Shown one piece after another: positions 1 through 8,901 of a stretch of 64,000 bases of DNA (positions are counted from its first letter, which is position 1; each line of letters begins with the position of its first letter). The notes beneath the pieces are model-generated. The model saw nothing but the letters and a program-made list of their open reading frames with translations. It had not been told where the DNA came from and did not search any database. The position numbers were made by a program, and so were the translations under genes. The DNA lies in contig NZ_CP019947.1 in the NCBI RefSeq assembly GCF_002025205.1, positions 3,200,001-3,264,000 on the forward strand, written 5' to 3'. The DNA is from Pseudomonas sp. CC6-YY-74. GTDB taxonomy: Bacteria; Pseudomonadota; Gammaproteobacteria; Pseudomonadales; Pseudomonadaceae.

Positions 1-373
1 ACCCGGTATCACCTTGCGGCAGATCGATGATGAGCCGACCCGCAGCAGACTACGGCCTCGGCTCGGCGAGTTCGTAGCTCAACTGCATGCAAAGGGGGTT
101 CTTTTCCGTTCCTTGCACCTGGGCAATATCGTCCTGACGCCCGAGGGTCAACTCGGCCTGATCGATATCGCCGACCTACGTGCGCAGCGTAGCGCCCTCG
201 GCAAGTTCAAGCGCATGCGTAACTTCCAGCACATCCTGCGCGACCCGCGCGATCAGGAATGGTTGCTGGTGGACAAGGGGCAGGCGTTTTTCGATAGCTA
301 CCTACGTCATGCCCAAGTGAACTGGAAGCTGGGCGACCTCCTCAGACACGTGACCAAAGAGCCCATGCAATGA
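1..373 (+). CDS. LPS kinase-like (Kdo/WaaP family) protein, 5'-truncated
   Basis: The reading frame is open from the first bases of the window, so the gene starts upstream and only about the last 120 residues are seen. The fragment has a kinase-type catalytic loop (LHLGNIVLTPEGQ) followed by LIDIADL, which resembles the metal-binding Asp segment of WaaP/InaA-type sugar kinases. Position just before waaL matches the kinase-like gene PA4998 of P. aeruginosa (from memory), thought to act on LPS core. The stop TGA (371-373) overlaps an ATG at 370, as expected for translational coupling to waaL. The exact substrate cannot be told. TTG at 14 is an internal codon and not a believable start. Confidence 0.7.
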   Translation, partial: PGITLRQIDDEPTRSRLRPRLGEFVAQLHAKGVLFRSLHLGNIVLTPEGQLGLIDIADLRAQRSALGKFKRMRNFQHILRDPRDQEWLLVDKGQAFFDSYLRHAQVNWKLGDLLRHVTKEPMQ

Positions 374-1585
374 TCGGCAATACCCTACAGCCACTGCTCA
401 TTGCACACGCCTGTCAGACTGGATAATCGCTTATCTACTGCCCATCGGTTGGCTGGTATTATTGACCGGCATGTTCTGGAGCGGCGACCGCACGCTCTAC
501 ACTAAGCTGTACTACGCCCTGCTGGCCGCACCGACCCTGCTCGCCTTGATGCTGCAGCCGAGGCTGCTGAAGAGGTTATTGCGCAACCCGCTGATCCTCA
601 CATTCATCGTTTTTGGCTGTTACACCGTGCTCAGCCTGCTGTGGTCGGACACCGATAACAAATTCAGCTCACTGGTCAAGCGCCCCCTGTACGTCCTGAT
701 GCTCTTCCTCGGCGTCGGTCTACTCGCGCTCAAGTCGCCACAACGCCTGAGCACACTGCTGCTGCTCGCGGGAATCATCGCCGCAGGCAGTGGCGCACTG
801 TCATTTGCCTACTTTTTGTACAGCACAGGCGGTGCGGGACGCTTCAGCGGATACGGCGCGTTATTCAACCCACTGCTAAGCGCCCATGTCTATGGCTTCT
901 TTTCTGCATTCTGGCTGGCCACCTGGTTCACCCGAGTGGATGCGCACAGCAATGCGGCATTGCCAGTCCTGCTGCTGCTTGTGCTCGGCGTGGTGCTACT
1001 GAGCACCGGGTCGCGCACGCCTTTATTGGCACTGTCGCTGACCTTGATCTGGCTGGCCGCGACCCATGCCAGTCGGCGTAGCCTGATCGCGGGTGCCTGC
1101 GCGATTGTGCTGGCCGCCGGATTGTTGCTGCTGTTCCCGGAGTCACTGCTGCAACGTGGTCTTTCCTACCGCCCTGAAATCTGGTTTGGCGCCTTGCAAC
1201 TTGCCGCTGATAGCCCTGGTTCGGCCACGGTTTCGACCACACCCTGAGCATTGCGCTGCAAACCAAGAGCCTTACGTTCAACGACCCGCACAATATCGAA
1301 CTGGCGGTACTACTCTCGGGCGGGCTGACTGGCCTGCTCATGTGGATCAGCCTCTACGCAATCATGTTTCTGTTCGCCTGGCGCAACCGCCATACCCCCT
1401 TAGTGATGATCGCATCGGCACTGGTGGTATACGGATTGGGAGCCGGCCTGACCGAGGGCCGAGGTTACCTGTCCCGCCCCAATGAGCACTGGTTCCTGAT
1501 CTGGATCCCCATATCACTGCTGACGGCCGCTCTATTCATCTCGCCAAGTGGAAGCACCGCACATGCGCCTGTTGAAAAGACTTGA
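370..1585 (+). pseudogene. waaL: O-antigen ligase WaaL, frame broken (two apparent 1-base losses)
   Basis: WaaL joins undecaprenyl-linked O antigen to lipid A-core on the periplasmic side of the inner membrane. The protein is very hydrophobic with many membrane segments. The main frame (462-1247) contains the large polytopic part and reaches RPEIWFGAL; the C-terminal part continues in another frame (SIALQTKSLTFNDPHNIELA, then a further membrane segment) to the stop at 1585. One base missing in the CCC at 1214-1216 explains the break, since restoring it gives DSPWFGHGFDHTLS. A second, less certain break lies near 415-430: ATG at 370 opens a frame that stops after 18 codons, while DWIIAYLLPIGWLVLL lies one frame away. 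Repaired length is about 405 residues, normal for the family. It is either decayed or mis-sequenced. Confidence 0.75.
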
Positions 1586-2195
1586 ACAACGCCTGCGAAA
1601 GCTCTGGAAAGGCTGGCGCGGCAAATCCGCTGAGCCGCGTTTCTATCGCGCCCAAAGCCGTTTTCGTGAGCGCTATCCGCTCTACCGGATAGGCTTGGGT
1701 AGCTACGGTATGCCGGTGGTACACGACTGGAGCGAGGGCAGTACGCTACATATCGGCAGCTACTGCTCCATTGCCGCTAATGTGCAGATATTTCTTGGCG
1801 GGCAACATCGAATCGACTGGGTAAGTAGTTACCCCTTCCCAGCGTACCTGCCTGAAGCAGCCCATATCGAGGGATTCGGCGGAACCCGCGGCGATGTAGT
1901 GATCGGCAGTGACGTATGGCTGTGCTCGAACTGCACGATCCTCTCGGGAGTGAACGTAGGTCACGGAGCCGTGGTGGCCAGCAGCGCGGTGGTCACTCAA
2001 GATATAGCGCCTTACTCCGTAGTGGCCGGCAACCCGGCACGCCACGTTCGCTGGCGCTTCGACGAAGATACGCGCACCGCGCTGCTCGAGAGTGCTTGGT
2101 GGGAGTGGCCAGAAGAAGAAATACGACACATAGTCGAAAAGCTCTGCAGCAACGACATAGCAGCGTTTCTAGCTTACGCCCGATCACGCCCCTGA
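1563..2195 (+). CDS. CatB-type hexapeptide-repeat O-acetyltransferase
   Basis: About 210 residues with left-handed beta-helix (hexapeptide) character: GSYCSIAANVQIFLGG near residue 60 and GDVVIGSDVWLCSNCTIL followed by GVNVGHGAVVASSAVVT near residue 110-140, then PYSVVAGNPARHVRWRF, the usual end of the xenobiotic/CatB-like acetyltransferases. Such enzymes transfer acetyl from acetyl-CoA, often to sugars. The ATG at 1563 overlaps the end of waaL, so I prefer it to the GTG at 1548. Context suggests O-acetylation of LPS sugars, which is inference. The 3' end overlaps the convergent glycosyltransferase gene by 22 bases. Confidence 0.8.
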   Translation: MRLLKRLEQRLRKLWKGWRGKSAEPRFYRAQSRFRERYPLYRIGLGSYGMPVVHDWSEGSTLHIGSYCSIAANVQIFLGGQHRIDWVSSYPFPAYLPEAAHIEGFGGTRGDVVIGSDVWLCSNCTILSGVNVGHGAVVASSAVVTQDIAPYSVVAGNPARHVRWRFDEDTRTALLESAWWEWPEEEIRHIVEKLCSNDIAAFLAYARSRP

Positions 2196-3057
2196 GCCGG
2201 TAAAAGCAGACGACAGAGCCCGCGCAGGGTCTTTCGATTCCAATGGCGCACCGGCAATTCGGCCAATAACTCACGCGCCAACGCCTTGTCCAAACGCGCG
2301 CATTTGAGCAACATCGAATTGCGGTAGTTGGCGCAGACTTGGGCATAGGCAGGATGGTCGCTGAAGCGCGCATAGGTACGTAACACGTTATCCACCATGA
2401 AGCGGTAGTTCTTGTAGGTGTTGCTGCCATGTACGCGATAGAGCGCCAGTACCTCCGCCAGCACGTCGATGACGTAGCCGGCGCGGGTAATCTTCAGCTC
2501 GATCATCAGGTCTTCCAGGCGAACTTCCGGATCGAAACCGCCTACCCGCTCAAGCGCTTCGCGCCGGAACAGCAGGGTCGGTGCCGGAGCGCCGGGTTTT
2601 CGATGCAGAAATACATCCTCGAAATCCAGCCGCCGCGACGGCAAATCGCGCCCCCCCCCAGCGGTAGCCCCGCCGCATCGATGCTGCGGATAGCGCCGGC
2701 ACAGATGCCCACCTCGGGACGATCCGCCAGGTGGGCGACCTGGAGAGCCAGCCTCTCGGGCAACATGATGTCATCCGAACCAAAAGGCGCAATCAGACTG
2801 CCTTTCGCCCGTGCGATCACCTCATTCAGGGTTCGCGACAAACCCTGGTTCGCCTGCACGCGAAAATCAAAGCCATGTACCCGCTGTAAAGCCTCGATCC
2901 GGGCAACGCTGTCATCGCTGGAGCCATCATCCACAACGAGCAGTTCAACACTGGAATAGCTTTGCGCCAGCACGCTGAGGATACTGGCCTCGATGTAATG
3001 CGCATGGTTGTAAGACGCAATGATCACGCTGACCAAAGGCTGCTGATTACTGGACAT
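2174..3057 (-). pseudogene. Family 2 glycosyltransferase, frame broken at a C9/G9 tract
   Basis: The N-terminal half (start ATG at 3057) has PLVSVIIASYNHAHYI, the nucleotide-binding DDGSSDDS and FGSDDIMLP, typical of GT-A family 2 enzymes. The C-terminal half lies in another frame (LDFEDVFLHRKPGAPAP, then RREALERVGGFDPEVRLEDL, the acceptor-side motif). The switch happens at a run of nine C on the plus strand (2651-2659; G9 in the gene). Ten or seven G would join both halves into one protein of about 294 residues. It is the last gene of the leftward LPS operon and probably adds a core sugar. The tract may be phase variable or a sequencing error. Confidence 0.75.
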
Positions 3058-3066
3058 GGGAGTGTC

Positions 3067-4020
3067 TCAAAACGGTGATAGCCGCGACCACAGTGTCCGC
3101 CAGGCTGAAATGGCAACCGGCAACGGCGGCTTGCCAAGCTCATCAGCAAGTCGCCTGGCCAGTTGAGGATGTGCTACATGCTGCTCGACGAAACAGCGCC
3201 CATTGTCCGCGATGCCTTGCGCCCAGGCGGGATCGCGACGCAGCCGCTGCAAATGGCCACGCAACTCCTGGATACTGGAGTACAGCAACAGGTGATGACC
3301 ATCCTGCAAGCCGATGACCTCTTCCTCGCGCCCCTGACGCCAGGCCAGCAGGACACAACCACAGGCCATCGCCTCGAAGTTCTTGGCCATGTACTCTCCC
3401 AGGCCGACATCGGCGCTGACGAAGAAACTAATCCGATTGAGCATCTTCCGATAGGGCTCACCCGGTTCAGTGCGCAGCACCTGCAATGGCTCATTGGCGG
3501 CGAACTGCTCCAACAGCGCCTTGCGCTGCGTGTATGCCGCACTACCGGTACGCCCGATAAAGCCCAACTCGATATCGCGCTCGCCTGCCTCAGCGAAGAT
3601 CATGGCCGGATCGTAGCCCTTAGGGATGAAACTGACAGCAAAGCCTTCCGCTGCCAGTTGCTCGGCGACGTCAGCGCCGGTTACGACGACCCGCGCATTG
3701 GGCAGGGCACGGTAAAAGCGACTGAAGCGGCCGCGCCAACGAGAGCCATGCAGATAATTCTGGCAGGCGTCCTCCTCATAGATCAACAGGCCGGGCAAGC
3801 TCTGGAGAAACCCGGCCTGGCGACAGATGTGCTTGAAGTGCAGGTCAAGCAGGATGCGCTGATAACGAGAGAGGTCGATACCACGCAGAGTACCGCGTAA
3901 ATCGCGCTGGGCCTGCTTATCCAGCACCCGTAGATCAAGCTCAACGTGCTGCCCCAGGTGCTGGAAAACGCTCGAAAAATCGGGTTCTCGGCGGGCCGAG
4001 CTCAGCGCCAGGACCTTCAT
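3067..4020 (-). CDS. GT-B fold glycosyltransferase (CgeB/GT4-like)
   Basis: A 317-residue protein. The C-terminal half contains SADVGLGEYMAKNFEAMACG followed by CVLLAW, the donor-binding region of GT-B enzymes of the GT1/GT4 kind, and ends with a short helical tail. The N-terminal half has an alternating alpha/beta pattern without a clear signature. Its ATG (4018-4020) overlaps the TGA of the upstream family 2 glycosyltransferase (ATGA), and it is followed 9 bases on by the frame-broken glycosyltransferase, so all belong to one operon. A role in outer-core assembly is inferred from position; donor and acceptor are unknown. It is not the orthologue of any named P. aeruginosa core transferase that I recognise. 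Confidence 0.75.
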   Translation of the reverse strand: MKVLALSSARREPDFSSVFQHLGQHVELDLRVLDKQAQRDLRGTLRGIDLSRYQRILLDLHFKHICRQAGFLQSLPGLLIYEEDACQNYLHGSRWRGRFSRFYRALPNARVVVTGADVAEQLAAEGFAVSFIPKGYDPAMIFAEAGERDIELGFIGRTGSAAYTQRKALLEQFAANEPLQVLRTEPGEPYRKMLNRISFFVSADVGLGEYMAKNFEAMACGCVLLAWRQGREEEVIGLQDGHHLLLYSSIQELRGHLQRLRRDPAWAQGIADNGRCFVEQHVAHPQLARRLADELGKPPLPVAISAWRTLWSRLSPF

Positions 4021-4940
4021 CTAGCCGCGCCCAACCACAGGCGCAAGGCCTTGCGCGCATAAGAGCCCTTGAACAGCACCTGCCAATCCACCTTCACCGC
4101 GGCAGTGAAGTAAGACTTGGCCGTCGTCACATCGCCGGCCAGGTAGGCGCTGCGGAACAATGACAGGCAGCGCTGTACATAGAACTCAGGTTTCAGCGAC
4201 TGGAAGCGAGCATCCAGCCGCTGCGGGGCAAACACCTCATCGACCAGCGCCAGGCCGCCGGCCTTGGCGTGGCTGAACTGGTGGCGCAGGCTGTCGTCGT
4301 GCTTGTGGATCAGCGCCAGCGGCTGCTCCAGCAGGGTACAGGGGTAATTGGCCAGGGCCTGAGCGAACACCGGGATATCCTCGGCGCTGCGAAACGCCTC
4401 GGGGTAGTTACCGCGCGTGAACACGTCGCGGTGCATGGCACAAGCACCATTGGACAGGGCCAGGCGCTTGTCCAGCAGATAGGCGCGCAAGCGCGCAAGC
4501 GGCTGCTCGGGCAAGGCGGCGGGTTTGTGTTCCCGGCGGTTGCCATCAGCAGACACGGCGATATGCCCGCCAATCACCATGCGCGTCTGCGGCTGCGCAG
4601 CCAGATGCGCGCTCAGCGCCGCCAGGGCTGCGGGGGCCAATTCGTCATCGGCATCGAGAAAGATCAGGTAGTCACCTGCAGTCTCGCGAAGGCCCAGGTT
4701 GCGCGCCGAGGAGGCACCACCGTTGCTCTTGTGGACGATGCGAAAACGTCCGGACTGAGCCGCCAGCGACTCAGCAAGCACCTGCTGGGTGTCATCCGTT
4801 GAACCATCATCGATGACGACCAGTTCGGCAGATGCCTCATCCAGCTGCGCCAGCACCGACTCCACCGCACGCGGTAACACCACCGCGTAGTTGTACGTGG
4901 AAATGACGACGCTAAGCAGCGGCTTAGCCAACATTTTCAT
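4017..4940 (-). CDS. Family 2 glycosyltransferase
   Basis: A 307-residue GT-A enzyme. PLLSVVISTYNYAVVLPRAV starts the Rossmann-like nucleotide-binding part, DDGSTDDT lies near residue 45, and LDADDELAP near residue 95 supplies the metal-binding DXD. The rest (roughly 190-307) is helical and lacks membrane segments, so a cytosolic or membrane-surface enzyme. The start region overlaps the end of the carbamoyltransferase gene by 17 bases; ATG at 4934 is an alternative start two codons in. The operon suggests that it adds a sugar to the LPS core. Acceptor unknown. Confidence 0.82.
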   Translation of the reverse strand: MKMLAKPLLSVVISTYNYAVVLPRAVESVLAQLDEASAELVVIDDGSTDDTQQVLAESLAAQSGRFRIVHKSNGGASSARNLGLRETAGDYLIFLDADDELAPAALAALSAHLAAQPQTRMVIGGHIAVSADGNRREHKPAALPEQPLARLRAYLLDKRLALSNGACAMHRDVFTRGNYPEAFRSAEDIPVFAQALANYPCTLLEQPLALIHKHDDSLRHQFSHAKAGGLALVDEVFAPQRLDARFQSLKPEFYVQRCLSLFRSAYLAGDVTTAKSYFTAAVKVDWQVLFKGSYARKALRLWLGAAR

Positions 4941-6681
4941 GCCAGTCCATGCCGTCCTTCACCACCAGGATGTCTTCCATGATCAGGTACTGCAGATCCG
5001 AGCCATAGAACATGTCTAACGCATCCTTAGGCGAGCAGATCATCGGTTCGCCACGGCGATTCAGCGAGGTGTTCAGCGACACACCGTTGCCGGTGAGTTT
5101 TTCCAGTTCGAGCATCATGTCGTAGTAGCGCGGGTTGTATTCGCGCTTGAGCACCTGAGCGCGCGAGGTGCCGTCTTCGTGGACCACTTCGCTGACGCGG
5201 CTCTTCCACTCTTCGTTGACTTCGAAGGTGAAGGTCATGAACGGCGACGGGTGATCAACCTTGAGCATCTGCGGGCCGACGGTGTCGAGCATCGACGGGC
5301 AGAAGGGCCGCCAGCGCTCGCGGAACTTGATCTGTTCGTTGATCCGATTGGCCACCCCGGGAATGCTCGGACAACCGATGATCGAGCGGCCGCCAAGGGC
5401 GCGCGGGCCGAATTCCATGCGCCCCTGAAACCAGGCCACCGGGTTGCCCGCGACCATGATCTCGGCGATGCGCTGCGGCATGTTGTCGATCTGCTTGAAT
5501 GCAGGCTTGCTCGGGTGCTTGGCGCAGGCGGCAATCACGTCTTCATTGGAGAAGGACGGGCCGAGGTAAACATGCTCCATCTTCTCCACCGGCACGCCGC
5601 GGGCATGCGACACATAGGCGGCAGCGCCCACCGCAGTGCCGGCGTCGCCGGAAGCGGGCTGAACGAACAGCTCCTTGACCTCGTCGCGGGCGATGATCTT
5701 CTGGTTGAGCTTGACGTTCAGTGCGCAGCCGCCGGCGAAGGCGAGCTTGCCGGTTTCCTTGAGGATGTCACCCAGGTAGTAATCCATCATCTGCAGCGCC
5801 AGCTTCTCGAACAGCGCCTGCATGCTGGCCGCATAGTGGATGTAGGGATCGTCGGCAATGTCGCCTTCGCGCTTGGGGCCCAGCCACTCGATCAACTTGG
5901 GCGAGAAGTAGAAGCCCTTGCCCTTCTCTTTATAACGACGCAGGCCGATGACGTTGGCGTACTCGGTGTTAATGATCAGCTCACCGTTCTCGAACTTGGC
6001 CAACCGGGAGAAGTCGTACTTGCTGGCGTCGCCGTAGGGCGCCATGCCCATGACCTTGAACTCGCCATCGAGCATCTCGAAACCGAGGAACTCGGTGATC
6101 GCGCCGTACAGGCCACCGAGCGAATCCGGATCGAAGAACTCCTTGATCTTGTGGATCTTGCCGTTCTCGCCGTAGCCGAAGAAGGTGGTGGCGTACTCGC
6201 CCTTGCCGTCGATGCCGAGGATCGCAGTCTTTTCCTTGAACCCGGAGCAGTGGTAGGCGCTGGAGGCGTGGGCCAGGTGGTGTTCGACCGGCTCGATCTT
6301 GATCTTCTTCGGATCGAAGCCGAGTTGCTCCAGGCACCAGACGATCTTGTTGCGGTAGCGCTTGTAGCGGCGATTACCCATCAGGATGGCGTCGAGCGCC
6401 CGGTCCGGGGCGTACCAGTAGCGCTTGGCGTACTTCCAGCGGGCTTCGCCGAACAGACTGATCGGGGCGAAGGGAATCGCCACCACATCGACGTCGCTCG
6501 GTTTGATGCCGGCCTGCTCCAGGCAGAACTTGGCCGACTCATAGGGCATGCGGTTCTTCGCGTGTTTGTCGCGCACGAAGCGCTCTTCTTCGGCGGCCGC
6601 GATCAACTTGCCGTCGATATACAGGGCGGCGGAAGGATCGTGACTGAGAGCGCCGGACAGGCCAAGAATCGTCAGTGCCAC
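4924..6681 (-). CDS. wapO: LPS core carbamoyltransferase (NodU/CmcH family)
   Basis: A full-length 585-residue carbamoyltransferase. It opens with TILGLSGALSHDPSAALYID and carries the conserved histidine cluster EHHLAHASSAYHCSG near residue 135-150, the nucleotide-binding AFAGGCALNVKLNQ in the middle, and RMEFGPRALGGRSIIG plus INEQIKFRERWRPFCPS in the C-terminal domain. The family uses carbamoyl phosphate and ATP to carbamoylate sugar hydroxyls. In P. aeruginosa the gene at this place (PA5005) is tied to carbamoylation of heptose II of the inner core. Position between core kinases and glycosyltransferases agrees. The symbol rests on synteny and family. Confidence 0.88.
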   Translation of the reverse strand: MALTILGLSGALSHDPSAALYIDGKLIAAAEEERFVRDKHAKNRMPYESAKFCLEQAGIKPSDVDVVAIPFAPISLFGEARWKYAKRYWYAPDRALDAILMGNRRYKRYRNKIVWCLEQLGFDPKKIKIEPVEHHLAHASSAYHCSGFKEKTAILGIDGKGEYATTFFGYGENGKIHKIKEFFDPDSLGGLYGAITEFLGFEMLDGEFKVMGMAPYGDASKYDFSRLAKFENGELIINTEYANVIGLRRYKEKGKGFYFSPKLIEWLGPKREGDIADDPYIHYAASMQALFEKLALQMMDYYLGDILKETGKLAFAGGCALNVKLNQKIIARDEVKELFVQPASGDAGTAVGAAAYVSHARGVPVEKMEHVYLGPSFSNEDVIAACAKHPSKPAFKQIDNMPQRIAEIMVAGNPVAWFQGRMEFGPRALGGRSIIGCPSIPGVANRINEQIKFRERWRPFCPSMLDTVGPQMLKVDHPSPFMTFTFEVNEEWKSRVSEVVHEDGTSRAQVLKREYNPRYYDMMLELEKLTGNGVSLNTSLNRRGEPMICSPKDALDMFYGSDLQYLIMEDILVVKDGMDWHENVG

Positions 6682-6692
6682 AGGTGAAACCT

Positions 6693-8158
6693 CTATTCAG
6701 GGCAGGTGCCGGGCACCTGCGGTAAACGTTCGTCAAGCAGCTGGAACAGCCTTGAGTCGGCCGGCCAGTTGCGCAGAAAGCGGGCGCGGTCACGAGCATA
6801 GGCCCGGGCGAAACGCTGCGTGCTCTGGTGTTGCTGCATGGCATCCAGATCGATCAGGGTCCAGCGACCGTTCTGCCAGAGCAGATTGCTGCCCTTGAAA
6901 TCGCCATGACTGATGCGCTCGCGCAGCAGGGCCGCGAACAGCAGATCCAGTGCCTGGAGTTCGGCCTCGGGCGGCGAAGTGGCCGCGCCCGACGCGTCCA
7001 GGCAGGGTTTAAAGCGCGCGATTATATCCTCACCGGCCGCGTATTCGGTAATCAGATAGGCTCGCCGCCGCAGCCACAGGGTGCGCAGCTCCAGCAGAGC
7101 CAGCGGTTTTGGCGTGGCGATGCCGAGAAAATCCAGGCGATTGCCTGCGCGCCAACTGTGCCAGGCGCGGCTGGGCCGCCAGAAACGCTTGAGCCAATGG
7201 GCGAAGCCCTTGATGTTGTAGCGCTTGACCACCAGTTGGCGGCCAGCCTGCTCGACCAGCGCCACCGTCGACGTGCCACCCAGCTTGAGCGTCTGACCAG
7301 CAGCGATGGCCGCATCTGGATCGGCCAGCAATGCCGCCAATCCGCTTTCATCCTGACGCCGCACCACCCGCAGGACCGATGCACCGCGGCGCGCGCTGAA
7401 CAGAGTGCAGTCGCGGCCGATCTTGCGCAGGTAGTCGCGCAGGCGCCAGCGGCGAACCTTGCCAACCTCCTTGAGCAATGCCTCCACCGGCAGGGCATGT
7501 TCGCCATTGACCAGCAGGTAATGCACCAGCAGCTCTTCGATATAGGCATCCAGGCTGGCCGGCAATTGACCGAAGAATACCCCGAGATTTTCCAGCACCT
7601 TGTTGCGCGACAGTGGCTGGCCGGGCGTTTCGCCACGCACGCCGCCGCCATCGATCACCTGCAGTTGGCCGTCATGACGCAGCAGGTTGTCCAGGTGCAG
7701 GTCAGCCTGCCAGAGCCCCTGGCCGTGCAACCGGGCAATCAGTTCCAGGGCCTCGCCAAGTACGGTTTGCTGGCCAGCGGACAGCAGTGGCTGCCCTTCG
7801 ACCGCGCGCCAGGCTTCCCCAGGCTTTGCGCATTATCGAGGTACTCGAACAACAGCCAGCCGCCCTCGCCTTCACGTAGACCATCGGCCAACAGCAGCGG
7901 CGTCGGCAAGCCCTGCCCGGCGAACAGGCGGGCGCCATCGAGCTCACGGCGGAAGGCGCGCGCCGCCTTGTCGCCCACCAACAGCTTGGCCAGTACCTTG
8001 CGCCCACGCCATTCGGCCACGCCGACATAGCGCTGCCCAGGCAGCACGCGTAGCAGTTGTTGCAGCCCCAGGGTGGCTGGGCCGGCAGCATCCGCCAGCT
8101 CGATATGCAGCGGCAACGGCGGGCTGCGTCCGCTCCGACTCAACTCAGCAAGGGTCAA
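6693..8158 (-). pseudogene. Two-lobed LPS kinase-like protein (PA5006-like), frame broken
   Basis: Two overlapping-frame pieces make one protein of about 488 residues with two protein-kinase-like lobes. The N-terminal piece (start 8158) has WRGRKVLAKLLVG with the ATP-binding Lys and LLFEYLDNAQSLG. The rest starts in another frame with the catalytic loop LHGQGLWQADLHLDNLL and a second kinase unit (LVVKRYNIKG, then RISHGDFKGSNLLW and LIDLDAM). One missing base in CCCC at 7817-7820 accounts for the break: restoring it gives SLGEAWRAVEGQ. It lies between wapO and wapQ as PA5006 does in P. aeruginosa. Family members phosphorylate core sugars; the role of this one is not known. Confidence 0.75.
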
Positions 8159-8901
8159 GGGCGTGCCTCCTTGTTACGCCGGCGGCTACCGAGGCGTTGC
8201 CACCAGTGTTCGACATCAGCGTCCGCCCCCAGGTAGGCGGCCAGCAACTGGCGCGCCTCGCTCTCGCTCCAGAGGCTGGCGCGGCGCAGCAGCGGCTCCA
8301 GGTCCTTGATCCGATCTCGCTCGCCGAACAGCAGCGGTCGGGTCTTTTCCAGGTCGATCAATTGCGCACTGAATGCGTCGGCGTTTTGCTTGAGGAAAAT
8401 ATGCTTGGGGTAGAAGCAGCCATGCATCTGCCCGGCGTCATGCAGACGCCGCGCCAGTACGCCGCAACTGCGCAGAATGCTCGTGCGCTCGCCCTCGGCG
8501 CGCTCCTGCCAACTGCCCAGCAGCGCCTCCAGATCCTGCCAGCCATCCAGGGCGCGGGTCAGCAGAATCGCCCGGCGCTCACCCGCGACCCGGCGCTCGG
8601 CGAAAAACGCCGCCTGCAATGCCGGAATACCCAGCTGCTGGTAGCGCTGGATATTGCGAAACTCACGGGTAAAAGTCGGCTCCCCCTGCGGACAGGTCAG
8701 TCGGCGGGTCAGGTGATTGCTCTGGCGCTTGAGATAGAACGCAGCCTCGCCCAGGTCCAGGCGATAGACACTGCTCCAGCCGCCGCGCTCGGTATTCGGT
8801 TCGTCCACCGCCTCCAGCTTGAGCGCCCAGAGCGCGTCATAATTGGCCAGGCCGTGGCGCTCGAGCAGTTCACGATCCTGCTCAGCGATAAAATCCTTCA
8901 T
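8155..8901 (-). CDS. wapQ: LPS core kinase-like protein WapQ
   Basis: A 248-residue kinase-fold protein. Visible elements are the ATP-binding Lys region AAFYLKRQSNHL near residue 55, a catalytic loop written MHGCFYPKHIFLK near residue 160 (HGCFYPKH in place of HRD) and LIDLEKTR near 185. The longer open frame upstream is not needed; I chose the ATG at 8901 (MKDFIAEQ), which overlaps the wapP stop by four bases. The order kinase-wapQ-wapP-waaP-waaG is that of the P. aeruginosa core cluster. Probably cytosolic and involved in phosphorylating inner-core heptose, by analogy with the WaaP family; direct evidence is lacking here. Confidence 0.82.
   Translation of the reverse strand: MKDFIAEQDRELLERHGLANYDALWALKLEAVDEPNTERGGWSSVYRLDLGEAAFYLKRQSNHLTRRLTCPQGEPTFTREFRNIQRYQQLGIPALQAAFFAERRVAGERRAILLTRALDGWQDLEALLGSWQERAEGERTSILRSCGVLARRLHDAGQMHGCFYPKHIFLKQNADAFSAQLIDLEKTRPLLFGERDRIKDLEPLLRRASLWSESEARQLLAAYLGADADVEHWWQRLGSRRRNKEARP

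Noticed and set aside
5179..6687. 502-codon frame antisense to the carbamoyltransferase gene
   Set aside because: Composition artefact; no start context and no family pattern.
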